A DNA stretch of 25,286 bases, from NCBI GenBank assembly GCA_902796815.1, contig CADBQL010000019.1, positions 1 through 25,286 on the forward strand. The letters run 5' to 3'. This document shows, piece by piece, positions 15,156-23,305 of the stretch. The notes beneath the pieces are model-generated. The model worked only from the letters and a program-made list of their open reading frames with translations. It did not search any database and was not told the origin of the DNA. Every line of letters begins with the position of its first letter. The stretch's first letter is position 1. This DNA comes from an uncultured Coriobacteriaceae bacterium. GTDB taxonomy: Bacteria > Actinomycetota > Coriobacteriia > Coriobacteriales > Eggerthellaceae. Position numbers and translations under genes: made by a program.

Positions 15156-15347
15156 CCAGAATCCGAGGCTCGCACCAGCCCAGAATCCGATGCGCGTCCC
15201 GACCCGGGGTGCGCGGTTCGCTTCAGCTCGGAATCCGATGCATGATCCAGCCTGCGATCCGAGACGCGTTCCCATTTGGGATTCGCGGCGCGCCCCGACC
15301 CGGGATTCGCGGCGCGCCCCAGCCCGAGATTCGCGGCGCGCCGTAAA
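15156..15347. repeat. 24-nt tandem repeat array, eight units
   Basis: Eight contiguous 24-nt units start at 15156, 15180, 15204, 15228, 15252, 15276, 15300 and 15324. The last three share GATTCGCGGCGCGCC exactly; the earlier ones are diverged (AATCCGATGCGCG-like). The phase is divisible by three, so all forward frames read octapeptide repeats, but no start signal supports translation. The array ends about 120 bp before the ribosomal protection gene. Confidence 0.8.
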
Positions 15348-15470
15348 TCATGCGTGCAGAAACGTAAAACTCATCGGAGACGGACCGTGACAACAGGCCT
15401 ATCGGTTATGTGTGGTAGCACATGATACGATGTCCATGCGATGTACCCGTGAATCCTGAAAGAGGTTGCA

Positions 15471-17636
15471 GTGGCAAAGCAAGCGATTGTCGGACTCGTT
15501 GCGCATGTTGACGCGGGAAAAACCACCCTGGCTGAGGCCATGCTGTTCAACGCGGGGGCGATTAGGTCGATGGGTAGGGTCGACAAGGCGGATTCCCATC
15601 TTGATACCCATGCCATCGAGAAAACGCGTGGTATAACCATATTTACAGGGCAAGCCCATTTCATCTGGAAAAACCTTCACGTAGACGTGCTCGACGCGCC
15701 AGGACATGTTGACTTTTCGGCTGAGGCGGAGCGCACGATTCGCGCGCTTGACTACGCAATCCTCGTTATCGATGGAAACGATGGCGTGCAAACTCACACG
15801 CTGACTATGTGGCGCTTGTTGGAGCGGTATCATGTGCCCTGCTTCATATTCTTCAACAAAATGGACCTTGCGGTGAACGGTCGAGACGAGCTCCTTTTGC
15901 AAGTTGTCAATCGGTTTGGGAATGGATGCTTTGATGCGGCGCGATTAAACGCCCCCGAGATTCAGGAAGAGCTCGCGTCGATTGACGAACGAGCGATTGA
16001 GGAGTTTTTAACCCAAGAGGTGCTCAGCGTTTCGACGCTGAAACGGTTGGTGGCCGAGCGCAAGGCTCACCCCTGCTATTTCGGGTCTGCGCTCAAGAAT
16101 GAGGGGATAGCAGAGCTGCTCGATGGTCTCGTATGTTACGTTGCTGAATCGTCTGATTGCAGGCGTGCGGGTGGCGTTGCGGGTTTCGTATACCGAATTA
16201 ATCGCGATGTACGCGGCGATCGATTGTGCCATATAAAGCTAACGAGTGGAACGTTGAGACCAAAACAATTGGTCAAGGGTTTTTCCAAAAGAGGTGTTTG
16301 GGAAGAAAAAGTCGATCAAATACGCCTGTACTCGGGAGACAGGTTCGAGGCTATATCGGAGGTGGCGGCGGGTAGGGTGTGTGCTGTTACGGGGTTCTCG
16401 GTTGCCGGCATAGGCGATGTTCTCGGGGATGTTTTTGGCAATGCTTTCGGCGACGCCCCCGGTGGCGGCTTCGGATACGCTTTCGGCAACGCCTCTGGCG
16501 ACGTCCCCGGTGGCGGCTTCGGCAACGCCTCTGGCAACGCCCCCGGTGGCGGCTTCGGCAACGCTTTTGGCGACGCACGCGAAATGATGCCTATGCAGCA
16601 GTCCTCGGCGATAACCCCCGTAATGGCTTATAGCGTTTTACCAGGTAATCACGATGTACATACAGTGTATGCGGCATTAAGCGAGCTGGCAGAGGAAGAC
16701 CCGATGCTTGGCCTTGCCTGGGACGAGCGGCTTCAAGAAATACGCGTGATGATTATGGGGCGCATCCAGCTCGAAGTACTGCAGCAAACCATGGCCGAAC
16801 GGTTTGGGCTTACTGTAGGGTTCGGTGCTGGAGGCGTGCTTTACAAGGAAACGATTGCGGCGCCTGTGCGGGGCGTAGGTCATTTTGAACCATTGCGCCA
16901 TTACGCAGAGGTGCAGCTCATCATCGAGCCTGGAAAGCGGGGTTCGGGTGTGGTTTTTGGCACGCGTGCGAACTTGGATGATCTCGATTTGAATTGGCAG
17001 CGCCTGATACTTACGAACGCGATGGAGCGTGAGCATGTCGGAGTGCTTGTTGGTGCGCCGCTTACAGACGTGCGGATCACGCTGCTCGGCGGGCGCGCGC
17101 ACGCCAAGCACACGGAAGGTGGCGATTTTAGGCAGGCTACGTACCGCGCGATTCGTCAGGGTCTCATGAGCGCTCAAAGCGTGCTGCTCGAACCGTGGTA
17201 CCACTTTGAACTCGAAATACCAGCTGAGCGGGTTGGCCGCGCCCTTGGGGATTTGCACCGCATGGGCGCAAGGTTTAACCCTCCCGATACGTCTGGCATG
17301 GCCGCTCGGCTTGCAGGCGAGGTCCCTGCATCAGAGGTTGGTGATTATGCTGCCGAAGTGGCGGGTTACACGAGTGGCGCAGGCAGCCTGTCGCTCGAGT
17401 TTGGCGGATATGCCCCCTGCCATAATGCTGACAAAATCATCGCTGACAGGGCGTACAATCCCGAAGCCGACCTTCCAAATACACCTGACTCGGTTTTCTG
17501 CTCGCATGGCGCAGGTTTTACGGTGAAATGGGGCGAAGTGCCCTCGCATGCGCATGTCTCGATAGACGAATCGCGTTTACGTCCCTGGCGAGCTGCTGAT
17601 TCGTCGTTTTTTGCGAACGGGCATACGGCATTCTAG
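15471..17636 (+). CDS. Tet(M)-like ribosomal protection / EF-G-like translational GTPase with Gly-rich insert
   Basis: 721 aa from a GTG with AGAGG six bases upstream. The G domain shows AHVDAGKTTL, RGITIFTG, DAPGHVDF and NKMDL, as in TetM/TetO/EF-G. Domain II ends about residue 318, domain III begins about 375 (MGRIQLEVLQQ), and domains IV and V follow. The C-terminus (GYAPCHNA...VFCSHGAGFTVKW) resembles the chromosomal 'translation factor GTPase' branch of gut anaerobes rather than mobile tet(M), so tetracycline resistance cannot be assumed. The expected role is ribosome rescue or drug protection on the 70S ribosome. Residues about 318-369 are a glycine-rich repeat insert exactly at the domain II/III boundary, absent from family members I know. 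Tandem repeats also fill its upstream region. Confidence 0.88.
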   Translation: MAKQAIVGLVAHVDAGKTTLAEAMLFNAGAIRSMGRVDKADSHLDTHAIEKTRGITIFTGQAHFIWKNLHVDVLDAPGHVDFSAEAERTIRALDYAILVIDGNDGVQTHTLTMWRLLERYHVPCFIFFNKMDLAVNGRDELLLQVVNRFGNGCFDAARLNAPEIQEELASIDERAIEEFLTQEVLSVSTLKRLVAERKAHPCYFGSALKNEGIAELLDGLVCYVAESSDCRRAGGVAGFVYRINRDVRGDRLCHIKLTSGTLRPKQLVKGFSKRGVWEEKVDQIRLYSGDRFEAISEVAAGRVCAVTGFSVAGIGDVLGDVFGNAFGDAPGGGFGYAFGNASGDVPGGGFGNASGNAPGGGFGNAFGDAREMMPMQQSSAITPVMAYSVLPGNHDVHTVYAALSELAEEDPMLGLAWDERLQEIRVMIMGRIQLEVLQQTMAERFGLTVGFGAGGVLYKETIAAPVRGVGHFEPLRHYAEVQLIIEPGKRGSGVVFGTRANLDDLDLNWQRLILTNAMEREHVGVLVGAPLTDVRITLLGGRAHAKHTEGGDFRQATYRAIRQGLMSAQSVLLEPWYHFELEIPAERVGRALGDLHRMGARFNPPDTSGMAARLAGEVPASEVGDYAAEVAGYTSGAGSLSLEFGGYAPCHNADKIIADRAYNPEADLPNTPDSVFCSHGAGFTVKWGEVPSHAHVSIDESRLRPWRAADSSFFANGHTAF
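16422..16580 (+). repeat. Tandem coding repeat for FGNAxGDxPGGG units inside the GTPase gene
   Basis: Imperfect 36-nt units (one expanded to 48) encode FGNAFGDAPGGG, FGYAFGNASGDVPGGG, FGNASGNAPGGG and FGNAFGDA. The frame is kept, so the gene remains open. The position is the domain II-III linker of the GTPase. Confidence 0.8.
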
Positions 17637-17785
17637 GAATAAGCTGCACTGCGCATTGCTTTTGCAATGCCGTTTGCTTGGGAAAACCTCATGGCTTTTC
17701 TCATAGCCTAGCTAGTGCTCATAACTAATACTTGCCATTTTTCGTAAAGTTAGGGTAAATGCCCAGGTCGTTTTTTTCCATGGGC

Positions 17786-17808
17786 AAAAAATGGTTGCTA
17801 TTAACTGG
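17786..17808 (+). repeat. Second direct copy of the AAAAATGGTTGCTATTA element
   Basis: It matches 14893-14913 except for one extra A before CTGG. Both copies follow a short hairpin. Together with the inverted copy at 14829-14849 they bracket the ribosomal protection gene and its tandem arrays. Confidence 0.55.
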
Positions 17809-18002
17809 TGAAGCCGGTCGACTCGCAGACGATAATGCTTGAGAAGAATGGGCTTCGCTTTTGGGGCGCCGCTTATTCGAGACGGCCTGATGGTTTGTAC
17901 CGTAATGCGTAAAAGAGTGGCTTGTACTGTGCATGTTCGACAAACTCTCTGTCTGGCCGGGATGGCGGGCATTGTGGCTGAGTGATTGATGCATTACGCA
18001 AC

Positions 18003-18029
18003 TGCGAGTATGCTCGCACCATCTATAAT
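18003..18029 (+). promoter_or_regulatory. Promoter region with an inverted repeat upstream of the 492-aa membrane protein
   Basis: A consensus TATAAT lies at 18024-18029. TGCGAG-TATG-CTCGCA (18003-18018) is a perfect 6-4-6 inverted repeat just upstream, overlapping where a -35 would sit; no -35 match is seen, which fits an activator- or repressor-controlled promoter. Confidence 0.4.
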
Positions 18030-18098
18030 GCTATTAAAAGCAATTGGAAATGGTGGCTTCAGCAAAAGCTTGCTTCATGTTGATGATGGGTTGGCGAA

Positions 18099-19577
18099 AT
18101 GACAGAGCGCGGAGATGAACAGAACGCCGATTTGCCAGTTGCTGCGCCGGTAGAAGAGGCGAGCAGGGCTCGGCGTCGATATTATTCGGGTTTGCGCCGT
18201 GAGCGCTCTGCTTCTGAGACGTCGGGGCTTGCGATTACCGATGCGGCGGATCAAACACCTAGAATCGCAACAGCGGTTTCGTCGGGCGACAGGACACATG
18301 TCGATCGACGAGTCGGGTATCGCTTGCGCGTCGGCGATCCTGAGCCCCAGCCGTGCGCGGCGCATGCTGACGCCGTCGGCGATCCTGAGCCCCAGCCGTC
18401 CGCGGCGCATGCTGACGCCGTCGGCGACCCCGAATCGCAACCGCTCGCGGCGTCCGTTACAAGCGTTAGCGACTCTGGAGCCCAAACATTCGCGGCGTCT
18501 ACTGGAAACGTTGACGGTCTCGAGTTCCAGTCGTCTGCGGCGCCAGTCGCCAAATCCGTTTCGGATGCGAACGGTGGGAATGTGGTTGCTGTTGCTGTCG
18601 AACGCGATGGCTATGCTTCGAGGCCTGCGGGTATTCGGCGTGAGATTTCTTCTGCTTCTGGGGCTACGAAGGCTGAAGCTGAGGGCGCATCGCTCGCGGA
18701 AAATACTCTCGAATCAGGGAAGGGCACCTCGCGTCCCGCCGGCGATTTTGCCGAACCTGAATCGGATGTTGCGCTGCTTTCAGGTGACCTTCGAGATCTT
18801 GGATTAAAGCCTTCGCAGCCTGAAGAGCTTCTTGTATCTGATTCGGGCAATTTCCAGCTCGAACATGAGCTGCAGTCGAAAATAGACGCCGAGCGCGCTG
18901 CGAATCCTTCAGAATCAAGACCAGAAGCAGAACCGCGCCTTGAGTCGGTGCGCCAGCAAGTCAGCCCGGAGGTTTTACCTCCAGCAGCTGAGGAATCGTC
19001 ATCGAGCACACCCAAAAAGCGTTCCGCAGATTGGGTATTATATGTTGCTTTTGCAGCCATAATCATCTACTTCCTTATGCCGCTCAGAGCGCCGGTTTCG
19101 AACGACGACAATCGGAGCTCGAGTTCGTCGCACAGCACGAGCGCCTATAGCGAGAAAAAAAGCGATAAAAGCTACGACGCCAATAGTTCCGACGCGAACG
19201 ATCCGGTAATCGAACTGGACATTCGTGATATCGACCCGGTCGTTCTCGTCGATGACGAGATCGTGCACATCGAAGTGACGGGAAAAGGTTCGATGTTCGG
19301 TCGGCGGCCCTGCTACAGGCTCTCCATTGAGAATAAAACCGATGTGTCCCTATCTATATATACTGACGGTGAGTTTACCGCCGATGGCAAATCTTGCAGC
19401 GCTTTCCTGCTAGATGGGGATGTTGGCCCTTCATCACATCTGGACGAAGCGAATCTGCGCCTAACATCGAGTATCTATACAGATGCGGGCGATATCCAGA
19501 ATCTACGTGGTGGTCTTATCGTTTTCGATTCGACGAATCACAAATTCAGCAAAACGTATCCGATCCTAATTAGCTAG
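18099..19577 (+). CDS. Single-pass membrane protein with tandem N-terminal repeats, unknown function
   Basis: 492 aa; the ribosome binding site is weak (GGGTTGG before the ATG). There is no signal peptide. Residues 1-300 are low-complexity and rich in Ala/Glu/Ser/Asp, with three 15-residue repeats (GDPEPQPCAAHADAV type, about 78-119). A membrane helix sits at about 312-331 (WVLYVAFAAIIIYFLM), then a Ser/Asp-rich spacer (about 337-366) and a compact C-terminal domain (about 367-492, RPCYRLSIENKTDVSLSIYTD) that reads as a beta-sandwich, probably outside the cell. I do not recognise the family. Its layout (disordered cytoplasmic part, one helix, extracellular domain) parallels the kinase gene downstream, and the many Ser/Thr residues could be phosphorylated, but a link is speculative. 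It converges with the FHA gene. Confidence 0.75.
   Translation: MTERGDEQNADLPVAAPVEEASRARRRYYSGLRRERSASETSGLAITDAADQTPRIATAVSSGDRTHVDRRVGYRLRVGDPEPQPCAAHADAVGDPEPQPSAAHADAVGDPESQPLAASVTSVSDSGAQTFAASTGNVDGLEFQSSAAPVAKSVSDANGGNVVAVAVERDGYASRPAGIRREISSASGATKAEAEGASLAENTLESGKGTSRPAGDFAEPESDVALLSGDLRDLGLKPSQPEELLVSDSGNFQLEHELQSKIDAERAANPSESRPEAEPRLESVRQQVSPEVLPPAAEESSSSTPKKRSADWVLYVAFAAIIIYFLMPLRAPVSNDDNRSSSSSHSTSAYSEKKSDKSYDANSSDANDPVIELDIRDIDPVVLVDDEIVHIEVTGKGSMFGRRPCYRLSIENKTDVSLSIYTDGEFTADGKSCSAFLLDGDVGPSSHLDEANLRLTSSIYTDAGDIQNLRGGLIVFDSTNHKFSKTYPILIS
18330..18455 (+). repeat. 45-nt tandem repeats in the 492-aa membrane protein gene
   Basis: Units start at 18330, 18375 and 18420. The first two are nearly identical (GTCGGCGATCCTGAGCCCCA start); the third is diverged and incomplete. 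The frame is preserved, encoding a 15-residue Pro/Ala-rich repeat. Confidence 0.8.
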
Positions 19578-19694
19578 CAAGTCGAATAGGCTTTTCCTTA
19601 TGAGAGCCCGCATATGAGCCAAAAAAGAAATCTTTCCTTAATGTGTGTCCGTTAATCCGTGTTTTGATGCCAGGCTGCTGGGCGCTTGATCGGA

Positions 19695-19751
19695 AGGCTT
19701 TGATAGCCTCCAAGGGTGCGTCCGCACCTAAGCGGAGATGGGTTCCATCTC
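19695..19751. other. Three consecutive short stem-loops between convergent genes
   Basis: AGGCT-TTGAT-AGCCT, GGTGC-GTCC-GCACC and GAGATGG-GTT-CCATCTC follow one another within about 57 bp in the gap between the membrane protein and the FHA gene. No T tract follows, so they are not classical terminators; they could be a structured 3' UTR or a small RNA. I do not recognise a known RNA family. Confidence 0.35.
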
Positions 19752-19814
19752 AGGAGTGCGACCCATTGTGGTTTCAGGATGCTTGGCTGGCCACGAAACG
19801 CTTGCGCACCTGAT

Positions 19815-20891
19815 TTATCGGGACCGCTCGAACGACTCATCGAGTTTGAACGAGACGAGTATCGCGGTGGCCAAGCGATATGTCGCCGCATCATTTGCAG
19901 GCGGCTCTCCCAGTCCCAAATAGATTCTGTCACCTGGGGCGAGGGCGACAGCGCCCCTATGCACTGACGAGGGCTGGTGCACGTTTTCGACGTAGCTTCC
20001 ATTTGTGGAAAGGTCGTAATAGTACCAGTTGTCTCCTGTGCGCACGATGACGCCGTGAGCTCTTGACGTGCTTGTATGCGTATGCGAAAGGGGAAACGCA
20101 ATCGGCTTTTTCTGCTCAATCGCTGAAGCGAGCTCGCCGTCGCATACATTTGCGAAATTGGTGAAGTCAAGGTCACGCCCCAGAAAGATCGCGTGATCCT
20201 TGTCGTATGTGCCCGAATAACCAATAAGCCCTGCATCGTCGCAAAAAAGCTGGGTGAGGATAATCGAGCTCATGTCGACAGTCGCCTGTGGCAAAGCATT
20301 CGCCTCATCGCCCTTTTCGCGCACTGTTACGGTGTTGACACCCGACCGGGCTGCAGCGTGGTCGGGGCCGTAAATGAGGCCTGCTACGAGCGGAATCGCA
20401 AAGTTTCTAAATGTCTGCGGCAGCGTGACATCAATGTTTTCGAGGGCGTAATCGATTCCCTGCAAAAAGCACGCGATGTCAGAAGGATGGTAGCGTTCCG
20501 CCTCAAAGCCCTCGGCAATCGCTGGCAAAACCACGTTGTGAAAGTCCTTCGCAAAGGTGTCGGGTGCGCTTTGGAGCAATTCATACAGTGTTGAATCACC
20601 TGTTCGTGCACTCATGGTATGTACGCATGTATGAATTGCTTCGAGCTCGAAGTCTCGCCCATGCTTGCCGAGCCAGCTTTCTTCAAAGATCTTGAGGCGG
20701 TTCGAGCGCCCTTGAGCGCGGAAGCGCGAAAGCACCCATGTTTTGCTGGCCTTCGCCGAATCGTCAAAGCGACCGTCGCAGAAGATGTCGCGCCCGAAGT
20801 TTCCCCATCCGCTGTTGTTGTCAGGGAGACCCATCACCTGCGCACAAGCCTTGCAGTAGCCTTCAAGCCCTGAGCGATACCATTGACGCAT
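19815..20891 (-). CDS. FHA-domain phosphothreonine-binding protein
   Basis: 358 aa. The ATG at 20891 is chosen for GCGAGG upstream; an in-frame TTG at 20942 has no such site. The N-terminal part (1-215) is unrecognised: a CKAC pair near the start, acidic and basic helices, and a hydrophobic segment around FAIPLVAGLIYG. The C-terminal FHA domain (about 230-345) retains the phosphopeptide core: GR (238-239), SRAH (276-279) and NG (297-298, STNGSYVEN). FHA domains bind phosphothreonine peptides, commonly the products of Ser/Thr kinases. The gene lies 120 bp downstream of such a kinase on the same strand and probably reads or transmits its signal in the cytoplasm. No catalytic domain is visible, so it is best viewed as an adaptor. 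Confidence 0.85.
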   Translation of the reverse strand: MRQWYRSGLEGYCKACAQVMGLPDNNSGWGNFGRDIFCDGRFDDSAKASKTWVLSRFRAQGRSNRLKIFEESWLGKHGRDFELEAIHTCVHTMSARTGDSTLYELLQSAPDTFAKDFHNVVLPAIAEGFEAERYHPSDIACFLQGIDYALENIDVTLPQTFRNFAIPLVAGLIYGPDHAAARSGVNTVTVREKGDEANALPQATVDMSSIILTQLFCDDAGLIGYSGTYDKDHAIFLGRDLDFTNFANVCDGELASAIEQKKPIAFPLSHTHTSTSRAHGVIVRTGDNWYYYDLSTNGSYVENVHQPSSVHRGAVALAPGDRIYLGLGEPPANDAATYRLATAILVSFKLDESFERSR

Positions 20892-21011
20892 GTTGTACCT
20901 CGCTTTCGAAACGCAAGAAAAGGAACGCACGCTTTCTTTCAAAGCAACATAACGGGGGTGTGCTCCCTTTTGTGCAAAGAGTCAAAATCTAGGGTAAGTC
21001 ACCCTTGCGAC

Positions 21012-23246
21012 TTAGTTCGCCCACACCACGTCGTTCGAGCCGCCGGAAGAGCCGCCGCCGGACGAGTGCCCACCGCCGCCGGAAGAGCCGCCGCCAGACG
21101 AACCGCCGCCCCATGAGCCTCCGTCATCGTAGTATGGCTCGTAAACGGGCTCGACTACTATCGGAATGAGTTCGTAGTAGAACACGATGACGTTTTTTCC
21201 GGAATCGCGTGCAAGTGTGAGCGATTGCTCGTTTTCGGATTGCAGCTTGTAGCCATCAATTTCAAGTGCCGCCTCGTTGACCTGGGTCTTTTCGGCAATA
21301 CCGTCAACGGTCTTCGATGGCGAAACGTCTGCTTGCGAAGCTTTGTCGAGATAGCGCACCTCGTAACTAACGAGCTTTAGGTATTTGAACGTTATGACGT
21401 TTTTGGAATCGTTCTTCGTGACTTTGAATGAAACCTTGTGCTTGCCTTCAACAGCATACCCGTCGATGTCGAGCGCCTCTTCGATCACTTTCGATCCAAC
21501 TTTCGCCTCTTCAACGGTTTTTGGCTTGGCGAGTTCGTTTTCGTTGGCAGCATCTAGGTATTTGACCTTATAGGAAGCAAGGACCTTTTTCCAAGCGGCG
21601 TGCAGTGTCGTATCGGTATCCACGTCAAGGGGAAAAGTCGCTTCGTTTTTTCGTGCGTCATCGAGGTACCATCCCACAAACTCGTAATTCTTGCGGGTTG
21701 GTGGTTCTGGTTCTTCGACCGTTTGGGACCGGTTGACTGTTACCGGTTCTATGGTGCTCCCTTCCGCCACGTCGAATGAGACGGTGTATGCTGGTGAGAG
21801 CATGTGGTATGCAGCCGCTCCGGCAGCGATGCATACAATCGCAATCGCCGCTAGAGCTGCGATGAGCTTTCCGTGCCTCTTTTTCGGTGGCTCTTTCTTT
21901 GGCTGCGGTTCGGTGGTCGAAGGTTCGTGTTCCTGCGGCTGATGAGGGGTAGGCTCGGGTTCAGGCGATGGTTCGGATTCTGTTGCAGGTTCAGGCTCAG
22001 CCGCAGGCATGGGCTCAGTTGTTGCAGCAGCAGGCTTGGATGAGGGCGTCAGTGCAGGCCCGGATATCGGTTCGGACTCCATTGTCATCGTCAGCTCGCG
22101 CTCTGACGTGGGCTCGAGTTCCCACGTACGTTCGGGCTCTGACGTAGGCTCGGGCTCCGACTCAGACGTCGGTATCGAGCCGAATGGCGCTGAATCGCGT
22201 TGAGTATCGGGACCATTGCCAAAGCTCGTTTCATGGCCAGCGCTCGACTCGGGCGTGTCAGGAACATGATTCAATAGAGATGTCGCGCATGTCGTAGAAA
22301 GATCCTTCTTCATATCGGCGATGGATTGGTAGCGATCGCTACGCCTTGGGGCCATGCCCTTCTTCAGCACGTGCTCCTGTGCCGAAGATATATCGATTCC
22401 CATTTCGCTTGGCCAGACCATTTCTTCACCGATAAGCCTCTGGAGAGATTCATCTGGGGAAACGCCCGTTATCGCTCGGTAAATCGTTGCGCACAACGCA
22501 TAAATATCGGTCCACGGGCCCAGCTCGCCGCGCGCTCGATACTGCTCCTCGGGAGCGTAGCCCGATTTGAGCACCATCGAAACTGTCCGTTGGTCACCAA
22601 ACTCCAACTCGTGTGCCGCCCCGAAGTCCATGAGGCATAGGTTTCCGTTGCTGCACAACATAATATTGTCGGGACTAATATCGCGATGTATAACATGATT
22701 GGAATGGATGAGCTCGAGCGTGTCCAGGATCGGCTGCATGAGAGCAAAGGCTCGATCAGCCTCGATGGTCTCGCGTTGCAGGTAATCCTTGAGCGTTTCG
22801 CCCTCGAGGTAGTCCATGACGATGTAAGCGGTTTCGTTCTGCTCAAAGAAGTCCCGCACGTCGACGATGCCGGAACTCTCATGAAATTTCGCGAGCACGC
22901 GCGCCTCATTGAGAAAGCGCTTTCGGCCAGCTTCCAAGCGTTTCTGTGCTTGAGGGCTTAACGCTGTGACCGCATGAGCTGCTTCACTGGTTCGGCTTAC
23001 GAACAGTGTCGGAAAGTATTCCTTTATGGCGACACGCATGTTCAACATCAGGTCTCGCCCGATGTACGTTATGCCGAAACCCCCTTGTCCGAGCGCTCGC
23101 CCCACAAGATATCGTCCGTTTGCAAGCACGGTTCCTGCAGGAAGGTGATGCGCGATTCGTGCAACATGTCGACCATTGGTGCCGCAGCGAACGCATACGC
23201 CCGCTTCGTCGATTGGTTCCATGCAGTTCAGGCAGTATTCATTCAT
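21012..23246 (-). CDS. Transmembrane Ser/Thr protein kinase with zinc ribbon and MucBP-type ectodomain
   Basis: 744 aa. Order: zinc ribbon (C5, C8, C18, C21); PknB-like kinase (about 45-318) with GQGGFG (53-58), Lys75, Glu114, HRD (187-189), Asn194 and DFG (207-209), so catalytically competent by motif; a Pro/Glu-rich linker (about 360-455); a membrane helix (about 461-482); a Listeria-Bacteroides (InlB-B-like) repeat (about 487-552); two MucBP-like repeats (about 558-624 and 627-692, each with VKYLD/VRYLD and NVI-x-F); and a Gly/Ser tail (about 709-737). Known PknB relatives carry PASTA ectodomains that sense muropeptides; here adhesin-like modules take that place, suggesting glycan or surface-protein sensing. 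It lies 59 bp after the LRR protein gene and before the FHA gene, likely one operon. No strong Shine-Dalgarno is visible. Confidence 0.92.
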   Translation of the reverse strand: MNEYCLNCMEPIDEAGVCVRCGTNGRHVARIAHHLPAGTVLANGRYLVGRALGQGGFGITYIGRDLMLNMRVAIKEYFPTLFVSRTSEAAHAVTALSPQAQKRLEAGRKRFLNEARVLAKFHESSGIVDVRDFFEQNETAYIVMDYLEGETLKDYLQRETIEADRAFALMQPILDTLELIHSNHVIHRDISPDNIMLCSNGNLCLMDFGAAHELEFGDQRTVSMVLKSGYAPEEQYRARGELGPWTDIYALCATIYRAITGVSPDESLQRLIGEEMVWPSEMGIDISSAQEHVLKKGMAPRRSDRYQSIADMKKDLSTTCATSLLNHVPDTPESSAGHETSFGNGPDTQRDSAPFGSIPTSESEPEPTSEPERTWELEPTSERELTMTMESEPISGPALTPSSKPAAATTEPMPAAEPEPATESEPSPEPEPTPHQPQEHEPSTTEPQPKKEPPKKRHGKLIAALAAIAIVCIAAGAAAYHMLSPAYTVSFDVAEGSTIEPVTVNRSQTVEEPEPPTRKNYEFVGWYLDDARKNEATFPLDVDTDTTLHAAWKKVLASYKVKYLDAANENELAKPKTVEEAKVGSKVIEEALDIDGYAVEGKHKVSFKVTKNDSKNVITFKYLKLVSYEVRYLDKASQADVSPSKTVDGIAEKTQVNEAALEIDGYKLQSENEQSLTLARDSGKNVIVFYYELIPIVVEPVYEPYYDDGGSWGGGSSGGGSSGGGGHSSGGGSSGGSNDVVWAN

Positions 23247-23305
23247 GAGTGTACCGTTCGCTGCACTTTCACCTATATGTCAGTTGGGAACTGGTCATGC
23301 CAGCG

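Larger units (their letters stand above)
14513..15470. other. Long gene-poor, repeat-rich region upstream of the ribosomal protection gene
   Basis: About 960 bp without a supported gene. The first 300 bp are AT-rich. Then come a long imperfect hairpin (14829-14913), three 21-22-nt GC-rich tandem units (about 14979-15050) and an eight-unit 24-nt tandem array (15156-15347). Two open frames cross it (14883-15245 and 15124-15390), but they lack ribosome binding sites and consist mostly of repeat translation, so neither is called. ATGTG and CACAT (15408-15423) form an inverted repeat near the start of the downstream gene's leader. Confidence 0.6.
17637..18098 (+). other. Intergenic region downstream of the ribosomal protection gene
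   Basis: About 460 bp without a supported gene. It begins with a 7-bp perfect hairpin (GCATTGC-TTTT-GCAATGC, 17653-17670) with no T tract, holds the repeat element at 17786-17808 preceded by a TGCCCA/TGGGCA stem, and ends with a TATAAT (18024-18029) promoter region. Minus-strand frames at 17712-17994 lack support. Confidence 0.55.

Noticed and set aside
14979..15347. CRISPR array
   Set aside because: The units are contiguous tandem repeats of 21-24 nt with no unique spacers and no cas genes nearby.
14883..15390. Two overlapping plus-strand open frames (120 and 88 aa) upstream of the GTPase
   Set aside because: They are mostly translation of the tandem repeats, lack ribosome binding sites, and one ends in the middle of the 24-nt array. 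They are read as open by composition only.
15471..17636. Acquired tet(M)/tet(W) resistance gene
   Set aside because: The C-terminus (GYAPCHNA, CSHGAGFTVKW) resembles the chromosomal TetM-like translation-factor branch, and no conjugative-transposon genes are present. Resistance is possible but not supported.
17712..17994. Minus-strand frames of 86 and 89 aa
   Set aside because: They overlap each other in different frames, have no ribosome binding site and no recognisable protein features.
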